Positions 1 to 7,554 of a stretch of 36,403 bases of DNA are shown one piece after another (position 1 is the first letter of the stretch; every line of letters starts with the position of its first letter). The notes below the pieces were generated by a model, which saw only the letters and a list, made by a program, of their open reading frames with translations, ran no database searches and had not been told where the DNA came from. Source of the DNA: Burkholderia pseudomultivorans. Its GTDB lineage: Bacteria > Pseudomonadota > Gammaproteobacteria > Burkholderiales > Burkholderiaceae. The stretch lies in contig NZ_CABVPP010000066.1 of NCBI RefSeq assembly GCF_902499075.1, forward strand, positions 1 through 36,403, in the 5' to 3' direction. The translations under genes were made by a program, and so were the position numbers.

Positions 1-68
1 GACCGTGAAACGACTCCACGCCGATGATAGTGCGGATTCCCGTGTGAAAGTAGGTAATCGTCAGGCTC
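1..68 (+). rRNA. rrf: 5S ribosomal RNA, 3' part
   Basis: The first ~68 bases match the 3' half of a beta-proteobacterial 5S rRNA as I know it: GACCGTGAAACGACTCCACG near the start, then GTGTGAAAGTAGG, ending in CGTCAGGCT, which would pair with the usual 5' TGCCTGA that lies outside the window. A strong intrinsic terminator follows at once, so this is the end of an rRNA operon read on the + strand. The exact 3' end is estimated to within a few bases. Confidence 0.93.
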
Positions 69-79
69 CCTAAGCCAAG

Positions 80-109
80 AACCCCCGCCCGATCAGGCGG
101 GGGTTTTTG
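80..109 (+). terminator. Intrinsic terminator of the rrn operon
   Basis: ACCCCCGCC (81-89) pairs perfectly with GGCGGGGGT (96-104) across a 6-base loop, and a run of T follows (104-108). It lies about 12 bases after the 5S 3' end, the expected position for the end of an rRNA operon. Confidence 0.93.
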
Positions 110-340
110 CATTTGCGGCGCGGAAAGGGGCATTCTTCGCTCAACCCAATCCCGCCACTCCCTCGGAAATACCCCCTTTCTTCACACATCTCCCGAAACT
201 GCGCGTTCAATCGCAAGTGTGCAAAAGTCGCCCCCTCGTCGTATCCCGCGGCGCCGAAATAACCCTATCCACACAAAATGGGCGCTTTACATGGCTCCTC
301 CACGTAAAATTTGCGAATCCCCATCTTTGCATCCAGATCA
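110..340. other. Spacer between rrn terminator and oxidoreductase gene
   Basis: About 230 bases with no credible gene. It must hold the promoter of the downstream oxidoreductase. The best -10 candidate is TAAAAT at 305-310, but I see no matching -35 at 16-18 bases (TTTACA at 286-291 is only 13 away), so no promoter is called. Confidence 0.5.
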
Positions 341-2416
341 ATGAACGCCGTTACTCAGGTAGCCCGGGCCGTTTGCCCGCACGATTGTCCGGATACGTGC
401 GCGATGCGCGTAACCGTCGAGAACGGCAAAGCCATCAAGGTCACGGGCGACCCCGATCATCCGCCGACCCAAGGCGTGCTCTGCACGAAAGTCAGCCGAT
501 ATGCCGACCGGGTGCATCATCCGGACCGCCTGACCGTTCCGCTCAAGCGCGTCGGCATGAAGGGGGAAGGGCGCTTCGTGCCGATCAGCTGGGACGCAGC
601 GTTCGACGAGATCGGCCGCCGTCTCGGTGAAATCGCCGCGCGCGCCCCGGAAGCGATCTTGCCGTACAGCTACGCAGGGACGATGGGGTTGGTGCAAGGC
701 GAAGGCATCGCGCAACGGTTCTTCCACAAGATCGGCGCATCGCGGCTCGAGCGTACGATCTGCGCCGCGGCCGGCGCGGCGGGCCTGCGCTATACATACG
801 GCGGAAGTCTCGGCATGCACCTCGAGCATTTCGAGGAAAGCGAGCTGATTCTGATCTGGGGCGCCAATCCGATCGCGTCCAGCCTGCACTTCTGGACCCG
901 TGCGCAGGAGGCGAAGCGCCGCGGCGCCCGGTTGGTTGCAATCGACCCGTACCGTTCGCTGACCGCAGAAAAATGCCATCAGCACATCGCGCTGAAACCC
1001 GGCACCGACGGTGCATTCGCGCTCGGCATGATGCACGTGCTGATCACCGAGAATCTGCTCGACCACGACTATATTGCCGACCACACGCTCGGGTTCGATG
1101 CGCTCAAGGCGAGGGCGATGTCCTATCCGCCCGAGCGTGTCGCTCAGATCTGCGGCATTGATGCTGAGGAACTGGTCGAGCTCGCGCGTCGTTACGGCGC
1201 CACCCGCAAGGCGTCGATCCGCCTCAATTACGGGATGCAGCGCGTCCGCGGCGGCGGCAACGCGGTACGCGCGATCGCGAGCCTCCCCGCGCTGACCGGC
1301 GCCTGGCGCGATCGGGCAGGCGGGCTGCTGCTTTCATCGTCGGAATCCGCGCCGGTCAACCAGACTGCATTGCTGCGCCCCGACCTGATGCCGGGCTGGC
1401 CGCACACGCTGCCGCGCATCATCAACATGAACGCGATCGGCGATGCGCTGCTGCACCCGGGCGATGCCGTTTTCGGGCCGAAAGTCGAAGCGGTGATCGT
1501 CTACAACTCGAACCCGGTGGCGGTCGCCCCCGATTCGTCGAAGGTAGCGGCCGGATTTGCACGAGACGATCTGTTCACGGTCGTTCTCGAGCATTTCAAG
1601 ACAGATACGGTCGATTTCGCCGACATTGTGCTGCCGGCGACCACGCAGCTCGAGCATCTGGACATCCACAAATCGTACGGCCACACCTACGTGATGGCGA
1701 ACCTGCCGGCGATTCCGCCGGTCGGCGACGCGCGACCGAATACCGAAATCTTCCGGGGCATCGCGCGCAGCATGGCGCTCGACGAACCCGCGCTGTATCA
1801 CTCCGATGAAGAGGTCGCGCGCGCGGCGTTGCGGTGGGACGATCCGTCGCTCGACAGCGACTGGGAGACGCTGAAGCGCGAAGGCTGGCTGAAGCTCAAG
1901 CTGCCCGATGCGCCGTTTGCGAACGGCGGCTTTCGCACGCCGTCCGGCAAGTGCGAGTTCTACAGCGCGCGGCTCGAGCAAATGGGCATGGATCCCGTTC
2001 CCGACTATCTGCCGCCGTTCGAATCGGCCGAGGCCGCGCCCGAACTCGCCGCGCGCTACCCGCTCGCGATGATTTCGCCGCCTGCACGCCATTTCCTGAA
2101 CAGCACGTTCGTGAACGTCGACAGCCTGCGCAATACGGAAGGCGAGCCGCATCTCGACATGCACCCGACCGATGCGCAAGCGCGCGGGATCGCCGATGGC
2201 GACGTCGTGCGCATCTTCAACGACCGCGGCTCGATGCAGGCGCTCGCAAGGGTGACCGACCGCGCCCGCCCGGGACTGGTGGTCGGATTGTCGATCTGGT
2301 GGAAGAAGCTATCGCCGGACGGGCGCAACGCGAACGAGGTGACGAGCCAGGCGCTGACCGATCTCGGCAATTCGGCGACGTTTTACGACTGTCTCGTGGA
2401 AGTCGAGCGAGCTTGA
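341..2416 (+). CDS. Molybdopterin-dependent oxidoreductase (DMSO reductase family)
   Basis: A 691-residue protein of the molybdopterin-bis-guanine-dinucleotide oxidoreductase family. The N-terminus carries a 4Fe-4S motif: Cys12, Cys16, Cys20 (C-x3-C-x3-C) and Cys48 followed by x-Lys. Cys141, in TICAAAGAAG, sits where formate dehydrogenase- and polysulfide reductase-type enzymes place the Sec/Cys molybdenum ligand; calling it the ligand is inference. Pterin-binding stretches follow (for example IWGANPIASS), and a C-terminal dinucleotide-binding domain starts near residue 570. There is no twin-arginine or Sec signal, so the enzyme should be cytoplasmic. ATG 341 was chosen because the family homology begins there; the frame stays open to a TTG at 311, and the ribosome site is weak. 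No electron-transfer subunit or cofactor gene is adjacent, so substrate and redox partner are unknown. Confidence 0.88.
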   Translation: MNAVTQVARAVCPHDCPDTCAMRVTVENGKAIKVTGDPDHPPTQGVLCTKVSRYADRVHHPDRLTVPLKRVGMKGEGRFVPISWDAAFDEIGRRLGEIAARAPEAILPYSYAGTMGLVQGEGIAQRFFHKIGASRLERTICAAAGAAGLRYTYGGSLGMHLEHFEESELILIWGANPIASSLHFWTRAQEAKRRGARLVAIDPYRSLTAEKCHQHIALKPGTDGAFALGMMHVLITENLLDHDYIADHTLGFDALKARAMSYPPERVAQICGIDAEELVELARRYGATRKASIRLNYGMQRVRGGGNAVRAIASLPALTGAWRDRAGGLLLSSSESAPVNQTALLRPDLMPGWPHTLPRIINMNAIGDALLHPGDAVFGPKVEAVIVYNSNPVAVAPDSSKVAAGFARDDLFTVVLEHFKTDTVDFADIVLPATTQLEHLDIHKSYGHTYVMANLPAIPPVGDARPNTEIFRGIARSMALDEPALYHSDEEVARAALRWDDPSLDSDWETLKREGWLKLKLPDAPFANGGFRTPSGKCEFYSARLEQMGMDPVPDYLPPFESAEAAPELAARYPLAMISPPARHFLNSTFVNVDSLRNTEGEPHLDMHPTDAQARGIADGDVVRIFNDRGSMQALARVTDRARPGLVVGLSIWWKKLSPDGRNANEVTSQALTDLGNSATFYDCLVEVERA

Positions 2417-2478
2417 TGAAACCGGCCGGCACGCAGCGGCATATCGCTCCGGAAGTTGGAAGGGGACATCTAATCCTG

Positions 2479-2507
2479 TTGTCTCGGGACGAGCGAGCCG
2501 CTACGAT
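2479..2507 (+). promoter_or_regulatory. Possible sigma70 promoter of fadD
   Basis: TTGTCT (2479-2484) and TACGAT (2502-2507) are separated by 17 bases. Each hexamer matches consensus at four of six positions. It lies 45 bases before the fadD start, in the 136-base spacer after the oxidoreductase gene. This is a motif match only. Confidence 0.4.
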
Positions 2508-2552
2508 GCGTTTTAGCACGACCATTCGAAAATCCGTGAGGAGACGCGCAGT

Positions 2553-4226
2553 ATGGACAAAATTTGGCTGAAATCGTACCCGCCCGGCGTTCCAGCCGAA
2601 ATTGACGCGTCTCCGTATCCTTCCGTTCCCGACCTGCTCGACGAGAGCTTCCGCCAGTATCGCGACCGCACGGCGTTCGTCTGCATGGGCAAGAAGCTCA
2701 CGTATGGCGAACTCGACGCGCTGTCGCGTCAGTTCGGCGCGTGGCTGCAGTCGCGCGGCCTCGCGCGCGGTGCACGCGTCGCGATCATGATGCCCAACGT
2801 ACTGCAGTACCCGATCGCGATCGCCGCAGTGCTGCGCGCCGGCTACACGGTCGTCAACGTCAACCCGCTGTATACGCCGCGCGAGCTCGAACATCAGTTG
2901 AAGGACAGCGGCGCCGAAGCGATCGTCATCCTCGAGAATTTCGCGTCGACGCTGCAGGCCGTCATCGCCAATACGGCGGTCAAGCATGTCGTCGTCGCGT
3001 CGATGGGCGATTTGCTGGGTATCAAGGGCTGGCTCGTCAACTACGTCGTGCGCAAGGTGAAGAAGATGGTGCCGGCGTGGCAGCTGCCGTCGTTCACGCG
3101 TTTCAACGCCGCGCTCGCCGAAGGGGCGCGGCAGACGTTCAAGCCGCAGAAGCTCGGCCCCGACGACGTCGCATTCCTCCAATACACGGGCGGCACGACC
3201 GGCGTCGCGAAGGGCGCGACGCTGCTGCACCGGAACATCGTGTCGAACGTGCTGCAGGCCGAGGCCTGGCACCATCCTGCGCACGTCAAATACCCGGACG
3301 TGAAACAGTTCGTGACGGTTGTGGCGCTGCCGCTCTATCACGTGTTCGCACTGACCGTGTGCGGTTTCCTGACGATGCGCACAGGCGGCATGGGCGTCCT
3401 GATCCCGAATCCGCGCGACATCGGCGGGATGATCAAGGAGCTGAAGGGTTATCAGATCTCGACGATTCCGGCCGTCAACACCTTGTATAACGCACTGCTG
3501 AACCATCCCGAATTCAACCAGCTCGACCTGTCGAAGCTCGTGATCGCCAATGGCGGCGGCATGGCGATCCAGGAAGGCGTCGCGAAGCGCTGGTATGAGA
3601 AGACCCACACGGCCATCGTCGAGGGATACGGGTTGTCCGAGACGTCGCCGGTCGCGACCTGCAATCCGGTGACCGCAACCGAATACAGCGGGACGATCGG
3701 CTTGCCGCTGCCGTCGACCGAGGTCGCGATTCGCGACGACGCGGGCAACGACGTCGCGCTGGGCGAGCCCGGCGAAATCTGCATCCGCGGGCCGCAGGTG
3801 ATGGCCGGCTACTGGAACCGGCCGGACGAGACCGCGAAGGTCATGTGCCCGGACGGCTTTTTCAAGACGGGCGACGTCGGCGTGATGGATGCGCGCGGCT
3901 ACGTGAAGATCGTCGACCGGAAGAAGGACATGATCCTCGTGTCCGGGTTCAACGTGTATCCGAACGAGGTCGAGGACGTCGTGGCGTCGCACCCGGGCGT
4001 GTTCGAGGTGGCGGCGGTCGGCGTGCCGGACGAGCACTCGGGCGAAGCCGTGAAGCTGTTCGTCGTGAAGAAGGATCCGGCGCTCACCGACAAGGATCTC
4101 CTCGCTTATTGCAAGGAGCGGCTCACCGGGTACAAGCGGCCGAAGTTCGTGGAGTTCCGCACGGAACTGCCGAAGACGAACGTCGGCAAGATCCTGCGGC
4201 GCGAGCTGCGAGACGGCCGCGCTTGA
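2553..4226 (+). CDS. fadD: Long-chain-fatty-acid--CoA ligase
   Basis: A 557-residue ANL-superfamily adenylate-forming enzyme that activates long-chain fatty acids to acyl-CoA through an acyl-AMP intermediate, feeding beta-oxidation and lipid metabolism. Visible motifs are the P-loop-like YTGGTTG (211-217), GYGLSET (358-364), KTGD (438-441) with DRKKD downstream, and the C-terminal KTNVGKILRR containing the family's catalytic lysine, Lys546. The N-terminus (MDKIWLKSYPPGVPAEI) resembles Escherichia coli FadD closely enough to use that name. A purine-rich ribosome site (GAGGAGAC) precedes ATG 2553. It is followed by its own terminator and is probably transcribed alone. Chain-length preference cannot be read from the sequence. 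Confidence 0.9.
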   Translation: MDKIWLKSYPPGVPAEIDASPYPSVPDLLDESFRQYRDRTAFVCMGKKLTYGELDALSRQFGAWLQSRGLARGARVAIMMPNVLQYPIAIAAVLRAGYTVVNVNPLYTPRELEHQLKDSGAEAIVILENFASTLQAVIANTAVKHVVVASMGDLLGIKGWLVNYVVRKVKKMVPAWQLPSFTRFNAALAEGARQTFKPQKLGPDDVAFLQYTGGTTGVAKGATLLHRNIVSNVLQAEAWHHPAHVKYPDVKQFVTVVALPLYHVFALTVCGFLTMRTGGMGVLIPNPRDIGGMIKELKGYQISTIPAVNTLYNALLNHPEFNQLDLSKLVIANGGGMAIQEGVAKRWYEKTHTAIVEGYGLSETSPVATCNPVTATEYSGTIGLPLPSTEVAIRDDAGNDVALGEPGEICIRGPQVMAGYWNRPDETAKVMCPDGFFKTGDVGVMDARGYVKIVDRKKDMILVSGFNVYPNEVEDVVASHPGVFEVAAVGVPDEHSGEAVKLFVVKKDPALTDKDLLAYCKERLTGYKRPKFVEFRTELPKTNVGKILRRELRDGRA

Positions 4227-4245
4227 AGGCGCGATCGCGGAGCGG

Positions 4246-4272
4246 AAAAACCGGCATGCGCCGGTTTTTTTT
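4246..4272 (+). terminator. Intrinsic terminator of fadD
   Basis: AAAAACCGGC pairs with GCCGGTTTTT around the loop ATGC (4256-4259), and eight T residues close the site. It lies 20 bases after the fadD stop. Confidence 0.88.
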
Positions 4273-4585
4273 CGTCTGGGCGGGGGAGAGCGGGAAAGGG
4301 CATCGACCGATCGACCGGGCAACCGGAATCGACACGAACCTGCGCGATGCTGCAACTAACGGCAATTCACCGGCAATTTGCCGGCATGATGTGCGTACGG
4401 GGGAATCTCCGGCAAGCGCGCCGACGGGCGTCGGCATTTCCGCGCTTCAAGCGGAGTGCCGGTTCCGGGCATTTTCGATCCGGATTCCCTCTTTCGCAGG
4501 CAATGCCGATTCCGGCCCTTCGGTACTTCGATATCTCGCGACCTTAACCCCCAACCGTTCAACCCGGCCGTTCCGCCACCGTACA
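4273..4585. other. Gene-free spacer between fadD and porin
   Basis: About 310 bases between two converging terminators. Open frames here are short or antisense and have no recognisable protein. Local composition is less G/C-biased than in the genes, with repeated short GCCGG/CCGGC and GGCATTT-like words but no long repeat. I see no promoter, tRNA or mobile element. Confidence 0.5.
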
Positions 4586-4612
4586 AAAGAAAAAGGCGCC
4601 CGAAGGCGCCTT
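4586..4612 (-). terminator. Intrinsic terminator of the porin gene
   Basis: Read on the minus strand: AAGGCGCC, loop TTCG, GGCGCCTT, then TTTCTTTTG. A stable UUCG-type tetraloop hairpin followed by a T-rich tract, about 30 bases after the porin stop codon. Confidence 0.9.
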
Positions 4613-4642
4613 CAATGTCCAGCGGCTTGTCAGACAAGCTGA

Positions 4643-5800
4643 TTAGAACTTGTGACGGATACCGACGCGTGCCGCGACCTGGTTGCTGGTGCTCGAACCG
4701 CTGAGACCGTTGATCGCTGCCGTCGCCTTGACGACGTCGCCGTTCGCGTCGAGCACATTGCCCGATGCGTGCTGGTACACGCCGATCACGTAGACGTCCG
4801 TGCGCTTCGACAGGAAGTAGTCGACGCCCAGCGAGCCCTGGTGGTACTTGGCTGCCGAGTTGCCGTCGATCTTGCTGCCTTGCGTGTAGTCGTACGCCGC
4901 GCCGAGGATCAGCGCCGGGGTCAGCTGATACTTGAAGTTGATTTCGCCGTTGTTGAACGTCGCGGTCTGGTTCACGTACGGTCCGACCGAGAAGCCCTTG
5001 AACTTCGTGTTCGAGTACGTCGCACCGATCGTCGCTGCGCCGAACGTGTACGCGCCGCCCGCACCGATGACCTGGTACGTGTTCGCGTTGTTCGCGTACG
5101 CGCCGTAGACCGGCGACGAGACCGGATCGGCCGAAGCTGTCGAACCGTTGTTGAACATGCCGCCGGCGTTGCCCGGCGTACGTGCGTTCAAGTAGCCGAC
5201 GCCCAAGACCAGCGGGCCGTTGTTGTAGCCTGCGCCGAGCGACCAGACCTGGTTCCGCGCGAACTGGCCCGCGATGCCGCCGAGGCTGTACAGGCCGCCG
5301 AACGAGAAGCCTGCATAGGTCGGGCTCGTGTACTTGATCGCGTTGTTCACGCGGTACGCGTTGTTGAAGTTGTCGAGGTCGCCCGGGTGAGCGGCGATGT
5401 AGCCGCCCCACTGGTCGCCTGCCTCGAGCGGGCCGACGAAGTCGACGACGGAGTCGTATTGACGACCCAGCGTGACCGTACCGTAGTTGCTCGACAGGCC
5501 GACATAAGCCTGACGACCGAACATCAGGCTGCCCTGGCCGAGCTTGCCGGTGTTCACGTCGAAGCCGTTTTCCAACGTAAAGATCGCCTTCAGGCCGCCG
5601 CCGAGATCTTCGGTGCCGCGCAGGCCGAAGCGGCTGCCTTGCATGACGCCGCTGGCCATGCTGTACAGGTGCTTGCCGCCCGAGTTGTTGTTGAACAGAA
5701 GGCCTTCATCGATGATGCCGTAAAGCGTCACGCTGCTTTGCGCATGGGCAGCGCCAGCGAACGCGCCCAGCGCGACGAGCGCGAGAAGCGACTTTTTCAT
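4643..5800 (-). CDS. Outer-membrane porin (Gram-negative porin family)
   Basis: A 385-residue general porin that would form a trimeric 16-stranded beta-barrel for passive diffusion of small hydrophilic solutes. Residues 1-20 are a clear Sec signal peptide (MKKSLLALVALGAFAGAAHA) cleaved before Gln21. The mature protein opens with SSVTLYGIIDEGL, typical of beta-proteobacterial porins, and contains RFGLRGTEDLGGGLKAIF. It ends in alternating residues with a terminal Phe (RVGIRHKF), the signature recognised by the BAM machinery. The start is ATG 5800, preceded by GGAGATC; the frame runs 40 codons further upstream, but those residues would precede the signal peptide. It is monocistronic with its own terminator. 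Burkholderia carries many paralogues, so no symbol is given. Confidence 0.93.
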   Translation of the reverse strand: MKKSLLALVALGAFAGAAHAQSSVTLYGIIDEGLLFNNNSGGKHLYSMASGVMQGSRFGLRGTEDLGGGLKAIFTLENGFDVNTGKLGQGSLMFGRQAYVGLSSNYGTVTLGRQYDSVVDFVGPLEAGDQWGGYIAAHPGDLDNFNNAYRVNNAIKYTSPTYAGFSFGGLYSLGGIAGQFARNQVWSLGAGYNNGPLVLGVGYLNARTPGNAGGMFNNGSTASADPVSSPVYGAYANNANTYQVIGAGGAYTFGAATIGATYSNTKFKGFSVGPYVNQTATFNNGEINFKYQLTPALILGAAYDYTQGSKIDGNSAAKYHQGSLGVDYFLSKRTDVYVIGVYQHASGNVLDANGDVVKATAAINGLSGSSTSNQVAARVGIRHKF

Positions 5801-5894
5801 TAACGGATCTCCAAGAATCACTGAATTTTTCTGGCGGGGCGGATAGTTATGTTCTGGCGAGGGCCCCGCATCAACTTCGCAAGAAGTCGCACGT

Positions 5895-5922
5895 AATGTA
5901 GCAAAACCGTTTTTTGCCACAA
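5895..5922 (-). promoter_or_regulatory. Candidate promoter of the porin gene
   Basis: On the minus strand, TTGTGG (5922-5917) and TACATT (5900-5895) are 16 bases apart, giving a leader of roughly 90 bases before the porin ATG. The -35 is poor (three of six) and the -10 fair (four of six). Motif match only. Confidence 0.35.
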
Positions 5923-5970
5923 AGCGAAATGCCGTCGCTCAAGGTCGCCATGTTTCCTTTATGCAACAAT

Positions 5971-5991
5971 GGTTAAAATCACGGGTTAACC
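5971..5991. promoter_or_regulatory. GGTTAA repeat and palindrome upstream of coq7
   Basis: GGTTAA occurs at 5971-5976 and again 13 bases on, inside the perfect palindrome GGTTAACC (5984-5991). A -10-like TAAAAT (5974-5979) overlaps the first copy, with no good -35. It lies in the 279-base divergent spacer between the porin and coq7, so it could be an operator or the coq7 promoter. No known regulator is assigned. Confidence 0.3.
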
Positions 5992-6079
5992 GCAATTTCC
6001 GCTGAATAATCAAGTCGGTTACGCAGCGGACACGTGCCTTCGCCTCCCACGACAGGCACACGCAGCCAGGAGAAACAGG

Positions 6080-6718
6080 ATGGTGTTGGATGAACTCATC
6101 AGCGAATTCGATCGCGGCCTGCGGTCGCTGACCGGCATCAGCCGGATGAGCCGGCCGGTGCCGGCGCCCGCCGAATCGCCGGCCGGGGCGCCGGATGTCG
6201 AATTGACGCCCGCGGAGCGCACGCATGCGGCCGGGCTGATGCGTGTGAACCACGTCGGCGAGGTCTGCGCGCAGGCGCTTTACCAGGCGCAGAAGCTGAC
6301 CGCGCGGTCGCCGTCGGCCAAGGCGATGTTCGAGGAGGCCGCGCGCGAGGAGGAGGATCATCTCGCGTGGACTGCGCACCGCCTGAAGGAACTCGATTCG
6401 CGCCCGAGCCTCTTGAACCCGCTGTGGTATGTGGGCTCGCTCGCGATCGGCATCGCGGCCGGCACGCTGGGCGACAAGGTCAGCCTCGGCTTCATGGCCG
6501 AGACGGAGCGTCAGGTCGAGAGCCATCTCGACAGCCATCTGTCCGAGCTGCCGCCCGGCGACGCGGCGTCGCGCGCGATCGTCGAGCAGATGCGCGTCGA
6601 CGAGGTGAAGCACGGCAAGGCGGCCACCGACGCCGGCGGCATCGAGCTGCCGCTGCCCGCCCGGATGCTGATGCGAGCCGCGTCGAAAGTCATGACCAGC
6701 ACTGCGTACTATCTCTGA
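6080..6718 (+). CDS. coq7: Demethoxyubiquinone hydroxylase Coq7
   Basis: A 212-residue di-iron monooxygenase that hydroxylates 2-polyprenyl-3-methyl-6-methoxy-1,4-benzoquinone, a late step of ubiquinone synthesis at the inner membrane. The carboxylate di-iron ligands are all visible: Glu61 (NHVGE), Glu91 and His94 (E-E-D-H), Glu143 (ETERQVESH), and Glu175 and His178 (DEVKH). A hydrophobic stretch ([16 protein letters not shown], about 116-131) fits the membrane-facing helix of the family. AGGAG lies 7 bases before ATG 6080. Beta-proteobacteria often use Coq7 in place of the flavin-dependent UbiF. It lies just upstream of mraZ, but a separate promoter drives the dcw cluster. Confidence 0.95.
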   Translation: MVLDELISEFDRGLRSLTGISRMSRPVPAPAESPAGAPDVELTPAERTHAAGLMRVNHVGEVCAQALYQAQKLTARSPSAKAMFEEAAREEEDHLAWTAHRLKELDSRPSLLNPLWYVGSLAIGIAAGTLGDKVSLGFMAETERQVESHLDSHLSELPPGDAASRAIVEQMRVDEVKHGKAATDAGGIELPLPARMLMRAASKVMTSTAYYL

Positions 6719-6966
6719 GATCGGGCCGGAGCGCGCCTCGCGCCGCTCCGGCTGCCGCCGCCGATATCGCCCGTTTTCTCCGCGTTTTCCCGCCCCCTAA
6801 AGCCCTGTCCGCACGCCCGTCTGGCCCGTCCTTCTCACGTATCACCTTCACAAGTTGCACTAGCTCATTCATTTATAACGGTTTTTGGAATAAGGGGCTG
6901 CATGAGCATGTGCGCGTAAGTCCTTGTTCTAACTAACAAAATTCGTCAAAAAAGCGGGCCGCTCCC
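6719..6966. other. Spacer between coq7 and the mraZ promoter
   Basis: No gene is supported. It begins with a perfect 9-bp hairpin, GCCGGAGCG (6725-6733) with CGCTCCGGC (6744-6752), just after the coq7 stop. That hairpin lacks a T-tract, so it is at best a weak or Rho-assisted end. From about 6840 the sequence becomes A/T-rich and holds a small inverted repeat, TTGTT (6924-6928) with AACAA (6935-6939). Confidence 0.5.
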
Positions 6967-6995
6967 TTGACCGTGCCACACCCTTCCTCTAAAGT
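6967..6995 (+). promoter_or_regulatory. Main promoter of the dcw cluster (Pmra)
   Basis: TTGACC (6967-6972) and TAAAGT (6990-6995) are separated by exactly 17 bases, a strong sigma70-type match. Transcription would start near 7002, leaving a leader of about 100 bases before mraZ. The MraZ-type repeats begin inside the -10 element, so a bound repressor would block polymerase. Confidence 0.75.
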
Positions 6996-7038
6996 GGGAG
7001 ACAGTGTGAGAAAGTGTATTTTTGTGTGATTTGGCGGG
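6994..7038 (+). promoter_or_regulatory. MraZ-box array (five 10-bp-phased pentamers)
   Basis: GTGGG (6994), GTGTG (7004), GTGTA (7014), GTGTG (7024) and GCGGG (7034) recur at exactly 10-bp intervals, separated by 5-base spacers. Known MraZ operators are direct TGGGN repeats with 5-base spacers upstream of mraZ, so position, phasing and core agree. The middle copies read TGTGN rather than TGGGN. The array overlaps the -10 and the predicted start site, which fits autorepression. Confidence 0.72.
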
Positions 7039-7102
7039 CTATTCCGGCTAAATTCTCAGCATTGGGCTGGGTGCTTCGGTGCCCTGAACGGGAGAGCGGA
7101 AA

Positions 7103-7531
7103 GTGTTCCAAGGGGCGTCGGCGCTGACGCTCGATGCGAAAGGGCGGATGTCGGTGCCGGCTCGCTATCGCGAAGCGCTGCAAGGACAGGCAGAAGGACG
7201 GGTGACTGTGACCAAGCACCCGGACGGCTGCCTGTTGCTGTTTCCGCGCCCCGAATGGGAGGTATTCCGCGCCAAGATCGCCGCGCTGCCGATGGATGCG
7301 CACTGGTGGCGGCGGATTTTTCTCGGCAATGCGATGGATGTCGATCTCGACAGCGCGGGCCGGATTCTCGTATCGCCCGAGCTGCGCATGGCGGCCGGGC
7401 TGGAAAAGGAAGTCATGTTGTTGGGAATGGGAAGTCACTTCGAGCTGTGGGATTCGCAGACCTACATCGCGAAGGAGCAGGCAGCGATGGCGCAGGGCAT
7501 GCCCGACGCGCTGAAGAATTTCACGTTCTGA
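7103..7531 (+). CDS. mraZ: Transcriptional regulator MraZ
   Basis: A 142-residue protein with two SpoVT/AbrB-like DNA-binding repeats. The first has DAKGRMSVP at 11-19 and the second [10 protein letters not shown] at 81-90, each with the family's D-x-x-GR signature. MraZ assembles into rings and represses its own promoter and the dcw operon in characterised bacteria; it is nucleoid-associated in the cytoplasm. The start is GTG 7103, with GGGAGAG about 7 bases upstream; the next ATG (residue 16) would cut into the first repeat. It is the first gene of the dcw cluster, 23 bases before rsmH, and the repeat array upstream is its likely target. Confidence 0.94.
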   Translation: MFQGASALTLDAKGRMSVPARYREALQGQAEGRVTVTKHPDGCLLLFPRPEWEVFRAKIAALPMDAHWWRRIFLGNAMDVDLDSAGRILVSPELRMAAGLEKEVMLLGMGSHFELWDSQTYIAKEQAAMAQGMPDALKNFTF

Positions 7532-7554
7532 TTGCGGTGACGGAGACGCCCGCG

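Noticed and set aside
286-310. TTTACA/TAAAAT promoter for the oxidoreductase gene
   Set aside because: The two hexamers are only 13 bases apart, too close for a sigma70 promoter, so it was not listed as a promoter.
2217-4355. A 712-codon open frame antisense to fadD
   Set aside because: It is rich in Arg, Asp and His with no recognisable fold, spans an intergenic region and lies opposite a full fadD with all its motifs.
4652-5803. A 383-codon open frame opposite the porin gene
   Set aside because: Arg/Val/Ala-rich composition with no motif, and it covers the porin almost exactly, as expected for a codon-bias shadow.
6725-6752. Intrinsic terminator of coq7
   Set aside because: The 9-bp stem is perfect, but the loop is 10 bases and no T-tract follows, so it is mentioned only as a hairpin in the spacer.
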